A stretch of DNA of 64,000 nt, taken from the NCBI RefSeq assembly GCF_004027225.2, contig NC_044283.2, forward strand, positions 19,176,992-19,240,991, given 5' to 3'. Of the stretch, positions 1 to 10,847 are shown one piece after another. The notes under the pieces were generated by a model. That model worked only from the letters and a program-made list of their open reading frames with translations. It had not been told where the DNA came from and made no database searches. This stretch comes from Strigops habroptila (lineage: Eukaryota; Chordata; Aves; Psittaciformes; Psittacidae). A program made the translations under genes and the position numbers. The first letter of the stretch is position 1. Every line of letters begins with the position of its first letter.

Positions 1-1464
1 TTTGATTTTTTGACACTAGGGAACAAACTCTGTGAAAGAAGTAGTCTGTCTTGCCCAGAAGCTGCCTCAGACTGAAGCTGTGTGCTCCTCACAGGAGTGT
101 ATTTGTGTCTTCATAGGGGAACCAGTTTGAAGACTGGTCTTGGTTTAAGAATATGAAACAAAAATACAGAACAACACAGGTGTGATGCCTACTGGAGGCA
201 GTGCCCGTAACTGAAGGGTTACCAGCCGGCACACTGAGGTGGCACATTCGAGTACCTACTCAAGGTTATGCTGCAAAAACAGGGGAGTGCTGAAAGGTGC
301 TGGGAGCATCCAGGCATTCATCCTTCTCTCCCACAGGAAATGTTTTGTGCCTTGCTCTCTTGGTGACAACAATTACCAGGTTTTACCAAACAAGGGAAGG
401 GAAGGCCCAAACCCCATCTTTATGAACTGGAGCAAACTTCCTCCCAGTTTCTCGTGGTGGTTCATGTAAATCAGGCTTCTGACTGAAATTTACTTTGTAC
501 AAAATGAGCTGCAGGAGCAGTTGCCACATGCTGTGCCCTCTCCAGGTGGAGGAACTCCCATCCTCATTTTCTGTGGCTCAGAGGAGTTCAAATCCACTCC
601 TTACAACACCCTGTCTTTTGCCCAAAGACCCACACATCCTCAGATGCTCCCTGTGCCCAACAACCATGCATCATTTCCAAGTAAGGAAGGTGTTTGCTTA
701 TCTATTACCACGTGTAGGCTCTAGGAGCCCCAGGATTGGGATACGAGACCCTGTCTCCCCTCAGAGTAGGGGCAGGTTGAGCTTTCCAACCACTCAAGCT
801 CTTACAAATAAGAGAAGGCCCATTAAGTGTTCTCCTTAGCCCTGGCAGCAACTCATGACCTATTTCAGATCAGAGGGTTTGTGGAAGACCATTTTGTCAT
901 CATTATGATGACTCTAGATCATTTTTACAGTGTTTACCTCAATGTCACAGTATTCATGGATAACTACAGATAATTGGTCTTCTTGGGTTGAAAGTGTAGA
1001 TCCTGAGCTAGCTGTCAGTGAGAAAAGCGAAGGTGAAGTACAGCAGGGAAGAAACCCACGGATGAGCCTGAGATGTTTTTAGTGAAGACAAACTTAATGC
1101 CTTGGGCTGCAGTTGGGAGCAGTAGGAGTGACTCACTCTCATCCCTAAATTATACCACTGCGTAGGGCATGCATCAGACATTAGCAGGATCCCAGTTATT
1201 CCAGAAGCTAGTATACTGTGCCAACTCATTAATTCCTAAATAGCTTCAGTGTCAGTGCTAAGTGGTGACTTAACTGACTGCTGACATTCACTACAAGGTC
1301 ACTAAGCTAAGTCTATTCTCAGGAACACTTTGGTGCTGCGAATGAGACAGAAGTGATTTCATCTACGCACATTTTGACAAGGATAAGAGAAACAGAGAAT
1401 GGCTTGGGTTTATATTCAAGTAGTTATAAGCAGTGTATTTTTTCTCTGCGCTTCTTCCACAGGG
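1..1464. other. Intergenic, no gene seen
   Basis: Downstream side of LGI2. The only open frames are short, overlap each other and look like chance. I do not see exons of CCDC149, the expected next gene. Confidence 0.6.
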
Positions 1465-1690
1465 AGGACTTGAACATAAGGAAAAAATGAACAAAAGGAA
1501 AAACTTCTTCACTGCGAGAGTGACTGAACACCAATGCAGGTTGCCCAGAGAGGTTGTGGAGTCTCCATCATTGGAGATCAAAAGCCTTCTGGACATGGTC
1601 CTGAGCAATTTACTCTAGGTGATCATGGCTGAGCATGGAGGTTGGACCAGATGACCTCCCATTTCAGCCATTCTGTGTTTTTGTGACTTT
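1465..1690 (+). mobile_element. CR1 LINE 3'-end fragment
   Basis: Typical CR1 3' tail phrases: AACTTCTTCACTG, GGTTGCCCAGAGAGGTTGTGG, GGTTGGACCAGATGACCT and CATTCTGTG. Old, 5'-truncated and diverged. Confidence 0.85.
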
Positions 1691-2414
1691 GCCTGTTTTG
1701 GCTCAGGGCATGATCTGACAGTCTTTCTGATACTGGAATGCGTTGTCTCTGCTGATCCCTCCTAACACAAGCCTGACCAACATGGACAAAGAAGGTAGAA
1801 AACACAATTAATATTCAGCTTGGTGAATAAAACCTGGAGAAGGACTCTCAGGAAAGCAAACACTAAAGACAACACCAATAAGGAATTGAATAACAGCTGA
1901 CAAAGTAAGCATTCCTGCATTTTTTCCTGAGGAATCTAGTATGCCTGTACTGATGACTGCAGCAAACATGCAGCATTTATCGTTGCAGAGAGCTCTTCTT
2001 GACTTGCACAGCTCTATAGCCCACGTATTGCAAATGGATTCTTCCCTCCAAGTGCTCACTGAAGAGGATCTCTACAAAAGGCCCAGTGTCTATGGTAAGA
2101 TGACAAAAACATGTACAGCTCCACCTGACCAGCTGGAGCTTTCAGCATCTTTGTGGGCTCTCAAATTCAAAGGGTAGTTCTCATCCCCCTTCATCTACAC
2201 CTGCTATCACATCAGCAAGTAAGCTATTCCCAACTGCATCCCTCTCCTGCCTCTTGCTACTAAATCTTTGCCTATCCTAAAGCTCCAGACATTTTAGAAA
2301 TACTTCCTGCAACCCTGTACCATGGTCACATTTGCCAAGATATTCCAGAGTGGAGCAGGACACTGAACTAAATGGTTTTTTAAAAGAGTTTTTTTTAGTT
2401 CATTACTTTCATGT
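1691..2414. other. Intergenic spacer between two CR1 copies
   Basis: Unique-looking sequence, no supported gene. Confidence 0.6.
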
Positions 2415-2826
2415 ATGAAGACAGGCTGAGAAAGTTGGGGCTGTTCAGCCTGGGGAAGAGAAGCTGTGTGGAGACCTCATAGCAGCCTTCCAGTATCTGA
2501 AGGGGGCCTATAAGGATGCTGGGGAGGGACTCTTCATCAGGGATTGTGGTGGTAGGACAAGGGGTAATGGGTTTAAACTAAAACAGGGGAAGTTCAGGTT
2601 AGATATAAGGAAGAAGTTCTTTACTGTGAGGGTGGTGAGGCACTGGAATGGGTTGCCCAGGGAGGTTGTGGATGCTCCATCCCTGGCAGTGTTCAAGGCC
2701 AGGTTGGACAGAGCCTTGGGCAACATGGTCTAGGGTGAGGCGTCCTTGCCCATAGCAGGGGGTTGGAACTAGATGATCTTAAGGTCTTTTCCAACCCAAC
2801 TGTTCTGTGATTCTATGATTCAATGG
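2415..2826 (+). mobile_element. CR1 LINE 3'-end copy
   Basis: A well-preserved CR1 3' region starting at GACAGGCTGAGAAAGTTGGG and ending in the diagnostic tail TTCTGTGATTCTATGATTCA. 5'-truncated, about 410 bp. The youngest-looking CR1 tail in the window. Confidence 0.95.
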
Positions 2827-5099
2827 ATAGGTCATTTCCCCCCATACCTTCCATGAGGAAACTGGTGTCTTTGCTGAGAAAAAGGGTCCTGGAGCTGCCT
2901 GATGCCAAGCTACAAGAACCTCTTTGTTTTCCTCTGCCCACCACACCAAAGGACTAGGATTTGCACCAGTTGGCTCTCATTGATGGTCCATCAAAAACAT
3001 CAGAAGGCAAATTATCCTTCAGACATAATAATCTCCCAGCGAGTAGGAAGACAGAGGCAAATAAATTGGGGGCAAAGTGGAAAGAAAGAAAATCAAAAGG
3101 AAACAAACTCTATTACCTTCCATTTTACTGCCAAATCTGTCTTGATCCATATCTGAGAAAAGCAAAGGAACCAATCACTATTTGTTACTAGTGGGACAGC
3201 ACAGGATTGGGAAGTGTGTCTGCACCCATGAGCATTCCATTCCAAGCCAAAGGTGGCAAGAAGTCATTAAAGTGCCAATTAGTTCTGTATTTCATTTTAT
3301 TCTCCGGGCTTAGGACAGGTATATCCTTAATGCACATTGGGATAAACCACGTGGGAGCAGTGGAGCTCCTGCAATGCTGGAGCGGGCTGGCTCAGGCACA
3401 TCATTCTGCCTGTTCCTCTGTACCTGCACTATCGTATGGGGTGGGACTGGGATTCAGCACGGACATGAGCACAACCCTCTCCACACAGTTTTTCCCAGGA
3501 TTTCTATATAATTTTCTAGCCCACAAAGAAGTGAATGTTTTTTGTTTGGTTTTGGTTTTGGTTTTTTTCTCCTGCCTGCACCCATTTTGCCAACAACTCA
3601 TGCAAGCTCCAAGCTCATCCAGCCTGTGCTGTGATGGGCCAGTAGAGCTGCCCAGGCTCTCACAGTCCAAATTGTGTGGGATTTTATAGAACAAACTCCA
3701 AATATGAGGCTTCACTTTTTAAAAATCATAAAAATCAAGTGGTAGCTATTGCTATGATACAGGCAGATGCAGTAAGTTGGTGGGAGTAACTGCTGGACTC
3801 TGTAGTTACTCACTTCATTAAGTCTTAATTGTAACAATTTCAAGGTGCAACCCCAGCATCGTAATCAGATCCTGAGGTGACAGAGGCACAGATAATTGTA
3901 ATGAGCCTTCCTCCGAAATGAAAGGCCTGCAGTTTTCTCCCCATATGCTAATGATATAAAGCAGAGTCAGAAAATGCTGTCAGCAGGAACCGGGAGAAGC
4001 TGGAGATCCAAGGAGACCCCTGGGCTACAGAGTTTGCAAACAAAGAGTAGGCAGACGCCATTAAACAGAGTTACTGATTTAACTTCTGTTTCCCCTTTCT
4101 ATTTCTAGCTTGCTCTCAGGAGCATCCCAAGTAAATCTGTACCATCCTGGCCTCATCAGTACCTCGCTTTCTGTAAAACTCTGGCAAAAACATTTACCAT
4201 ATTGGCAAGACCAGAAGAGAACAAAATGGAAAGAAATGGAAGAGAGAAAGTAATCAACATGCAGAGAGCAGTGCCGCTCCCTCCTTGCATGCACTAGCCC
4301 AGGCTCCATCCACACTGACCCCACCAGCACTGGGTGGCGAGTACTTCCTTGACCCACTGGCCTGTCATTCACAGGACTAAAATGGAGGATTAATTGTCAG
4401 GGCACACCTGCAGCTGGAGCATGCGTCAGCCCCAAGGGGCTGCTGAGTCAGAAGAACTCAAACAGCCATTCAAATTGGAAAATGAGCATTCTTGTACAAT
4501 CCAGCGCTAATGTCCAAGCAGGAAATAGAAATGAACTTTGGAATAAAAGTCAACAATTGCAAATGAATAAAAATGGGAGCAATGCTACCAGAGCCCTTCA
4601 TTCTGGTGATGTCATGGTTCCCAAATGCCCTTCAGAAATGCAAATTGCGTACAATGTAATAAAAAGGGCATTTTCTAGAGTGTGCAGAGCTTGCATAGTT
4701 TAATTAAGCATAAACTAGGGTGACTCTGGAAAGGAAAATGATGTGGATTGCATTCTTTGAGTGACCTTGGAAAGGCACTTAGATACTTTCTCTACACAAT
4801 AATTAAGTAAACTCACACTTCATATGCTGTCACTCCTATTCCTTTCCTTTATTTAGAAACATATTTTTTGTTCTTCCTGATTCCCTGATCTCACACTGAT
4901 TTATCTCTGTGCTCAGAAAATGTGATTTGTTTCCCTCAGGGTAACTAAATATTTGTCTACAGCCTCACCATCTCTAGTTTTCTAATCTCTACTTCAATAT
5001 TACTTATATTAAACTTCTGCTTTCCTTGTTTTCTACCAAACTCCATCCAGCCTACCTCACTGACATGGCAAAACTGGAATAAGGAGATGCTTATAGAAA
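2827..5099. other. Intergenic with possible conserved elements
   Basis: A 160-codon open frame at 3207-3689 has no recognisable domain and overlaps an opposite-strand frame. The part at 4390-4710 is motif-rich (see findings). Confidence 0.55.
3538..3568 (+). repeat. (GGTTTT)-type simple repeat
   Basis: Runs of T broken by GG in a regular way, GGTTTTGGTTTTGG. Similar T/G-rich stretches lie at 16,628-16,655 and 40,684-40,728. Confidence 0.75.
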
Positions 5100-5500
5100 T
5101 TTCTCATCCGATCTTCCCAAGACCAACCTAGTGGCCTTCTGTGATGGAGTGACTACACCAGTGGACAAGGCAAGAGCTACAGATGTCATCTCTCCGGATT
5201 TCTGTAAGGCCTTTGACACAGTCCCTCACAACATCCTTCTCTTTAAATTGGAGAGATGGGGATTTGATGGATGAACTGTCTGGTGGATAAGGAATGGGTT
5301 GGATGGTCGCCTCCAGAGGGTAGGGGTCAATGGCTCAATGTCCAGATGGAGACAAGTCGTGTCTCTCAGAGGTCCATATTAGGACCAGTACTGTTTAGTA
5401 TTTTCACCAGTAATGTAGACAGTGGGACCAAGTGCACCCTCAGCAAGTCTGCAGATGACACCAAGCTGAGTGGTGTGGTTGACTCACCTGAGGGATGAAG
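5100..5500 (+). mobile_element. CR1 LINE reverse-transcriptase fragment (broken)
   Basis: An internal CR1 ORF2 piece. One frame reads [20 protein letters not shown] then stop; after frame changes another reads [20 protein letters not shown] and [15 protein letters not shown], where the (A)DD motif marks the RT active site. It has in-frame stops and frameshifts and lacks both ends, so it is dead. Confidence 0.9.
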
Positions 5501-6884
5501 TGCCAGTGAAGATCAGTTTTGAAGCCCATTACATCACCTAGCCAGCAGTTTGTTATAAAGGAGGCTGGACTGTGTGTGGAATGCAAGAGGGGTTAAAGGG
5601 GCTTGTTTCCAGATACTAGGAAAGACCCCAGTGTTAGCAGTTCAGCTCGATTTCTTCTGGGTTAGGGTGTGAAAAAACAAGCCTCAGTAATTCCTGGCTC
5701 TGAGCATTGCTGCCAAGAGGGAACGGTGGCAGCAGCTCAGGTCTGCAGGCCAGGAGTAAATGGGAATTACAAGGGAGGAGTGGGACTCTCACAGCTGTTT
5801 CTTACATGTGCCTTCAGCTTCACCTTTCAAAAAGACCTTACTCTGTCTTCCCCTTGAAATTTGCAGGGCAGTGAGCATCCCCACAGAGCTCTTTGGGAAT
5901 GCTTTTTCCTTTGTCTCTTGCTTGACTTTCAAGGAGGAACAGAAACTTTCCAAGGATGATTGGATGGAGGTGGTAACAGGTGGAAAAGAATGTTCACCTA
6001 GCAAGGGCAAAGAACCAGGAGAGGGCAGGTGGGGGAAATGGTGCTGATTTGAAGCTGATGTTTGAGCTGTGATGGAGCTTCAGTGAACCACACCACAAGG
6101 GCTGCTGACTCATAAAAAGGTGGAATACCTAAAAGGAAAGCAATGATCCTGGAGCAATTGCATCCCATTATGGTATGTCAGACATGTCTTTGATTGCACA
6201 AGCCTATAATTAGTTACAGAGATTTGTGATATTTCTGAAGAAAGAAGAGGAAACAAAAAGAATTATTCTCTGTGTTAGTGACTAGGATCAATGTTAGTTA
6301 GCAGGATCAATGGATAATACTTAAGGATTTCTTTAAATAAAACGTATTCAATGTTGATAGATTTATATTTATTTTTGCAATTTCAGAGTAAATGCTGATG
6401 ATTCAGTAAAATTTAACAAATCTAAAGAGATCCTGCTGCAAAGATCTGAAAATCTAGGAACTGGTTTTAGGGCTTGGTTCCTACCCACTCTGCATGTAAG
6501 AAACCCCCCTTAACTATATTAAGTATCTTTTGAAAATTATTTTGAAAGTTAAGATCTCTTGGTTTTGTGGCAAGAAAGAAAGAAACAACTGAGTTTAATA
6601 CGAACCTAAAATCGTAGTAATAGCTGCATTACATATCTGCTAACACTAGATGGGGTGCAAGGAAAGAGTGAAGGCGAAAGCCAGGAAACAGCAAAACCTT
6701 GGAGGTCCGACCTACCTCAGGCACAGAAACTGAATTTAACTAAGCTTAGCAGGGCTTCCTCCACGTTTTCAAAAGCCAAAACCGATCGTAAATAGACAAC
6801 GACTCATTCACCCACCTTGTCCATCCCTCTGGCAGTGTGGATCTTCACCGCGTGGGTATTTTAACACTCACGGCACACCACTAT
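5501..6884. other. Intergenic, no gene seen
   Basis: From the CR1 fragment to the presumed LGI2 3' end. Nothing supported. Confidence 0.55.
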
Positions 6885-6902
6885 TAGTCTCATTAACTAC
6901 AT

Positions 6903-6908
6903 TTTATT
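6903..6908 (-). terminator. Candidate distal poly(A) signal of LGI2
   Basis: AATAAA on the minus strand. A G/T-rich downstream element lies at about 6850-6885, the classic layout of a vertebrate cleavage site. No cDNA support is available here. Confidence 0.4.
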
Positions 6909-9037
6909 CATATATTGAAAGAGTTCATACATGTGTCAGTAGCATAGACTGCATCAGCTCCTCTTTACTAGAAAAGCTCAATGTATATACAGCCTTAAAA
7001 AGCTCCCACTGTAGCTAGCACATTGTATTAAATCTATGCTTATATAAACTACTGTTCTTTACATAGTTGCATGTATTTTAGAATACATTAAAAATTACCA
7101 GGTGGCATGTTCTTTTATCCTTTCTCACTCTCCTTATGGTCTAACAGTTTCAATAAACTATGTATATGCATAGTTGATTCACTATTCAAAACAACTTCTA
7201 TTATAGAATATAGGGCACAGAAACAAAACCATTGTTGCATTTGGAAAGGCAGAAAGTATTCTTGATGTTTAGTGATTTCTGTTGTTACGGCTGCATCCCG
7301 CACCTTTCCTTGGGAGCAGGAAGAGCAGAACACGTTTTTTGAGCCCCTGCCTTTGTTTAATCCTATGAAAGATACCATAACCTTTTCTACATCAGCTGGT
7401 GCTTTTTTACCCTCCCTCTCAGTTGCTTTGACCTCCTGCACTAACTCAGCAGAACAAGAGGGTCAGTGCCTGACTCCAGGCTCCTCCTGAAGCCGGGAGG
7501 GATGCTGAGCTGGCCTTTCTGGCCAACCAACACAGCTACTCAGCAGAAGTGGCAGCCTCCCACAGAATTCATTTCCCTTGCTTTCTTCTTCTGGTCCCAT
7601 GTGAATGAGCTGGACTCCTGCAGATCATTCTATCCTCTTTATTAAGCCTGTCTCTGCAGAGACGATTTTAATTTAATTCAAGTTGATAGCCGAGTCTCAA
7701 AATCCCCTTGGCTCTTGAAACAGTACAATCTCCTGGTACTTGATACACAAGCCCTTTTCCACCATCCTCTTGCTTCCCTTCAAGTAAAAATTGCCAAGAT
7801 CCAATTTCTCTAAACTTGCTTTTTAGCTCTTCCTGATGCCTCTTGCTGAGGGAACGCTACTCACAGCGAGTGCTAAAAGAAAGTGCTGGCACGCTGAGAA
7901 ATGCCCCTCCTCATCAGAACATCTGACTCTAAACATGCATGCTCAACAGAAAAGCAATAAAAAATGCTTCCCACAACACAGGTTAAAGAAACATCACTTG
8001 CCAGTCATACCCACTTTAAAAAGTAAACTGGGAACATAGTAAGAAATTGCATTCACTGGCAAACATATGAATCATCCCTATGTTTTGTTGGATTTGTTAG
8101 CTTAATCCTAGGAGAGGTATTGCGAAAACCTACTACAGAGGCTTAGTTTGCATCTGCTGGTCTGATTGAAACACCAGGACTGAAACCACACTGGGATTCG
8201 GAGGCCAGTGCTCAATACTTCAGATGGCTGGATGGGCTAAATTGCCAATTTAATTAAAAATAAACCCAGGATGAGCATCTCTATAGGGAAAAAACAAATA
8301 CATAATTTAAAACCAGAATAAAATGAGTTGGGTCTGACAAACCAGTAAGAATTTTATCTCATAGCAGCGAGGCAAAAGTTGGGGAATGCATGTTGGACAT
8401 TGGAAAGCCTACAAGAACATCTCTATTTGTAATAATAAGCCATGTTTCACATGTCCAAGGCAAAAATGTGAAGCTCACTCAGCACAGAGATGGTGAGATA
8501 GCCCTGAGTATGAAGGAATAAAGGACAGTTTCCTTTGCTCTGCCTGCTTTATGCAAAGCCTCTCTATTTATCCAAGGCAGCAATTCAGCAGCAAGATATG
8601 GTAAAACAACCTAGTATGCTAAGTGGTATGAAAACTCAAAGAAACACACTGTGTAAGTGAACAAACAAGGGCTCTGATATAGTTTTGTTGGGTAAGAATG
8701 GTGGAGAGCCTTTCCAGGAAAACAGTCCCTTGCTGTTATCCTGACAGAGGCTCTGCATGCCAGGACTGCCCTGTTTAGGATGACTGAATGCCTTAGTCTG
8801 TAGCCACCCAAAATATCAATAGGCCACAGTGTGTTTACATCCTCCATTTTCAGTGGGTTGGCAACCTGGCAAAAGCCTGGAGCCACCAAGAGGAAATCCT
8901 TCTTGGAGGCGAGGATTGCTCTAGCCTGGAACAGCTCCAGCTGCCTTGGTTTCCAAAGACTCAGTGACACTGAAGTCATATTTAGACCTCAGCCAGGAGG
9001 ATTCCCCAAATACAGCTTGTGATGACCCAAACCTCAA

Positions 9038-9043
9038 TTTATT
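9038..9043 (-). terminator. Candidate proximal poly(A) signal of LGI2
   Basis: AATAAA on the minus strand, about 1 kb after the stop, followed by TTGAGGTTTGGG. It could give a short 3' UTR isoform. Another AATAAA lies near 7639 with a poorer downstream context. Confidence 0.3.
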
Positions 9044-10029
9044 GCTTGTGAGCTGTTCTGAGGGAGCACTGGAGAATAAATCATCTCTCTGCATGTAGAC
9101 GAGCTACAGCATGGAGTGCATGAATGTAGATGTGTGTTTCAGGCTGAGCTTCAGCTGTGCTTTCTAGAATGAGAGATTAGAACATATTGTTAAAACACCC
9201 CAGAATCTACTGGGATCATCAGAAAAAGCATGAATTAGGGCAAAATGGCGTGGATTTCTGGAATACCTATTAAAACAGAAAGCGGATGGAATTTGTAGTT
9301 GATTCATTCATGGCACCATGCAGACCTATTATTTTCTGTCTATGTTAGCTTCTTAAGATCTTACAGTCCAGAGGTGACACACTCTTCCTTTTCTGGCTAC
9401 CCGGTTACTGTGGGCTGGGCTACTTGTTATACATTTGTTTGCTGAAATAGTGAATAATGGAAGTAAAATGGCAATAGATTTTGACTTTCCCTTTAATCTA
9501 CAATGATTAAAATGATGCCTCAGACTTATTATAACCACAAAGACAGATTTTGAAGACAGACCTCAAGAAACCAAAATAAAGTATATTCTGGAATGTTGCT
9601 GTTTGCTTTTACAGTTCAGCAGCAATCATGGAGAACTGGCTCTAGTCTTAAAATCATTACTAACATGCTAGTTTAAGAGTCAAGATAATTTCTATGCTTT
9701 GTATGGGTTAATCTTCACTTTCTTTATGAGATGTTCAATTGAAGGTAGCTTTCTGGGTAAAATGGAGACCATTCCCTTAGATGTCAACATTAATCCTGAT
9801 GCAGTGCACTCTCCTCTGAATGACTGTAGCCTGCAGAGTGTCTTTGAAAAAGGATAAAACAGACATGTCATGCAGTAACCAAGTAAATGCAATCCCTGAT
9901 TAATATGCAAGTTTGAAAAGTTCAGAAAATGTCATCATACTCCATAGGTGCACCCTGGTTTTGGAAATGTCTCTTTTGTTTTGTTTGTGTATAAATGTCA
10001 TTCTACATGAACTTCACTCCAGCAGCTTT

Positions 10030-10847
10030 TCATAAACTCAAGTCAATGATGATATGTTCAAATATTTGAGTGTTTCCTTTAAAACTAGAGGCAAAGAAAA
10101 AATCTCTTCGATCTGTTGACACAGCTGTGAAAGACCGTGGCGCTTGCACATAGATTTCTTTAAATAATCTGAAGATCTTCTTTTCACCATCCCACTGGTA
10201 AATCTGGGAGAAGGTATAGTCACTTCCCAAAGCTAGGTAGTAATTGTTCTTGAAGGAGAAAGGCTGCAGTGTCATGGCTCCTCGGGATGGAAGAGCCTGT
10301 ATCTCCACGAACTGTTTGCTATTCCATTTCATAACTCTGGAGTCACCAATGAATCTCGTGAGTGTGATGTACAGGTTATCTTGCATCCTGAAACTCTTCA
10401 CAGCCAAAACATCTTCCATGTTAGGGATTTCACTGTGTGGAACAAACTTTTTAGAAGCTTTGTTCCACTGGAGTATAATGGGAACCTGAGAACGGCTAGA
10501 GAGGATTAAATGTGATTTCCCATCTATATCGAGAAACTCAGCATCGGTGTCCCTGAACCACTCATGAAGGGACTGGTATGAGTAAAATCCTTTGTTATTC
10601 CACTTGTACACTGTTGACAAACCTGCTTTAGAGCTATCTGCTATGACAAAAAACATTTCACTGTCTATCTCAAAAAGCTCTATATCATTTGGCTTGGAAA
10701 TGCGAGATTCTTCGATATCCTGGAATTTGACAAACTTTGTCCAGCTTTCATCATACTTGTAAATGTGTGAGCCACCAAAGAGCTGTGCCACCACCACAAA
10801 GACTTGATCACCAACAAGAATGGCTTTACATCCCACTATGGACTGAC
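10030..10847 (-). CDS. LGI2: LGI2 coding exon 8: remaining EPTP repeats and stop
   Basis: 818 bp. It starts [20 protein letters not shown] and ends HIIIDLSL then TGA. Repeating blade motifs are visible, for example [46 protein letters not shown] and [11 protein letters not shown], each an EPTP blade with its W. It covers propeller blades 2-7 with no frameshift. The acceptor is TTCTTTTTTCTTCGGGCAATAG. The open frame continues about 105 codons upstream into the intron (see findings). Confidence 0.96.

Larger units (their letters stand above)
6885..10029 (-). other. LGI2: Probable LGI2 3' UTR
   Basis: Non-coding, fairly A/T-rich sequence after the LGI2 stop, with no CR1 copy. Two poly(A) signal candidates fit: AATAAA at 9043-9038 followed by a G/T-rich stretch, and AATAAA at 6908-6903 followed about 25-50 bases later by a G/T-rich run (AGTGGTGTGCCGTGAGTG), the better of the two. 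The distal site would give a 3.1-kb UTR. Transcript extent is inferred only. Confidence 0.45.

Noticed and set aside
3207-3689. 160-codon open frame on the plus strand
   Set aside because: No recognisable domain, low-complexity FLVLVLVFF stretch from a GGTTTT repeat, and an overlapping opposite-strand frame of 104 codons. No splice or promoter context.
1-6884. Exons of CCDC149, the expected neighbour beyond LGI2
   Set aside because: I looked for its coiled-coil start on the minus strand and for a CpG island, and saw neither in this stretch.
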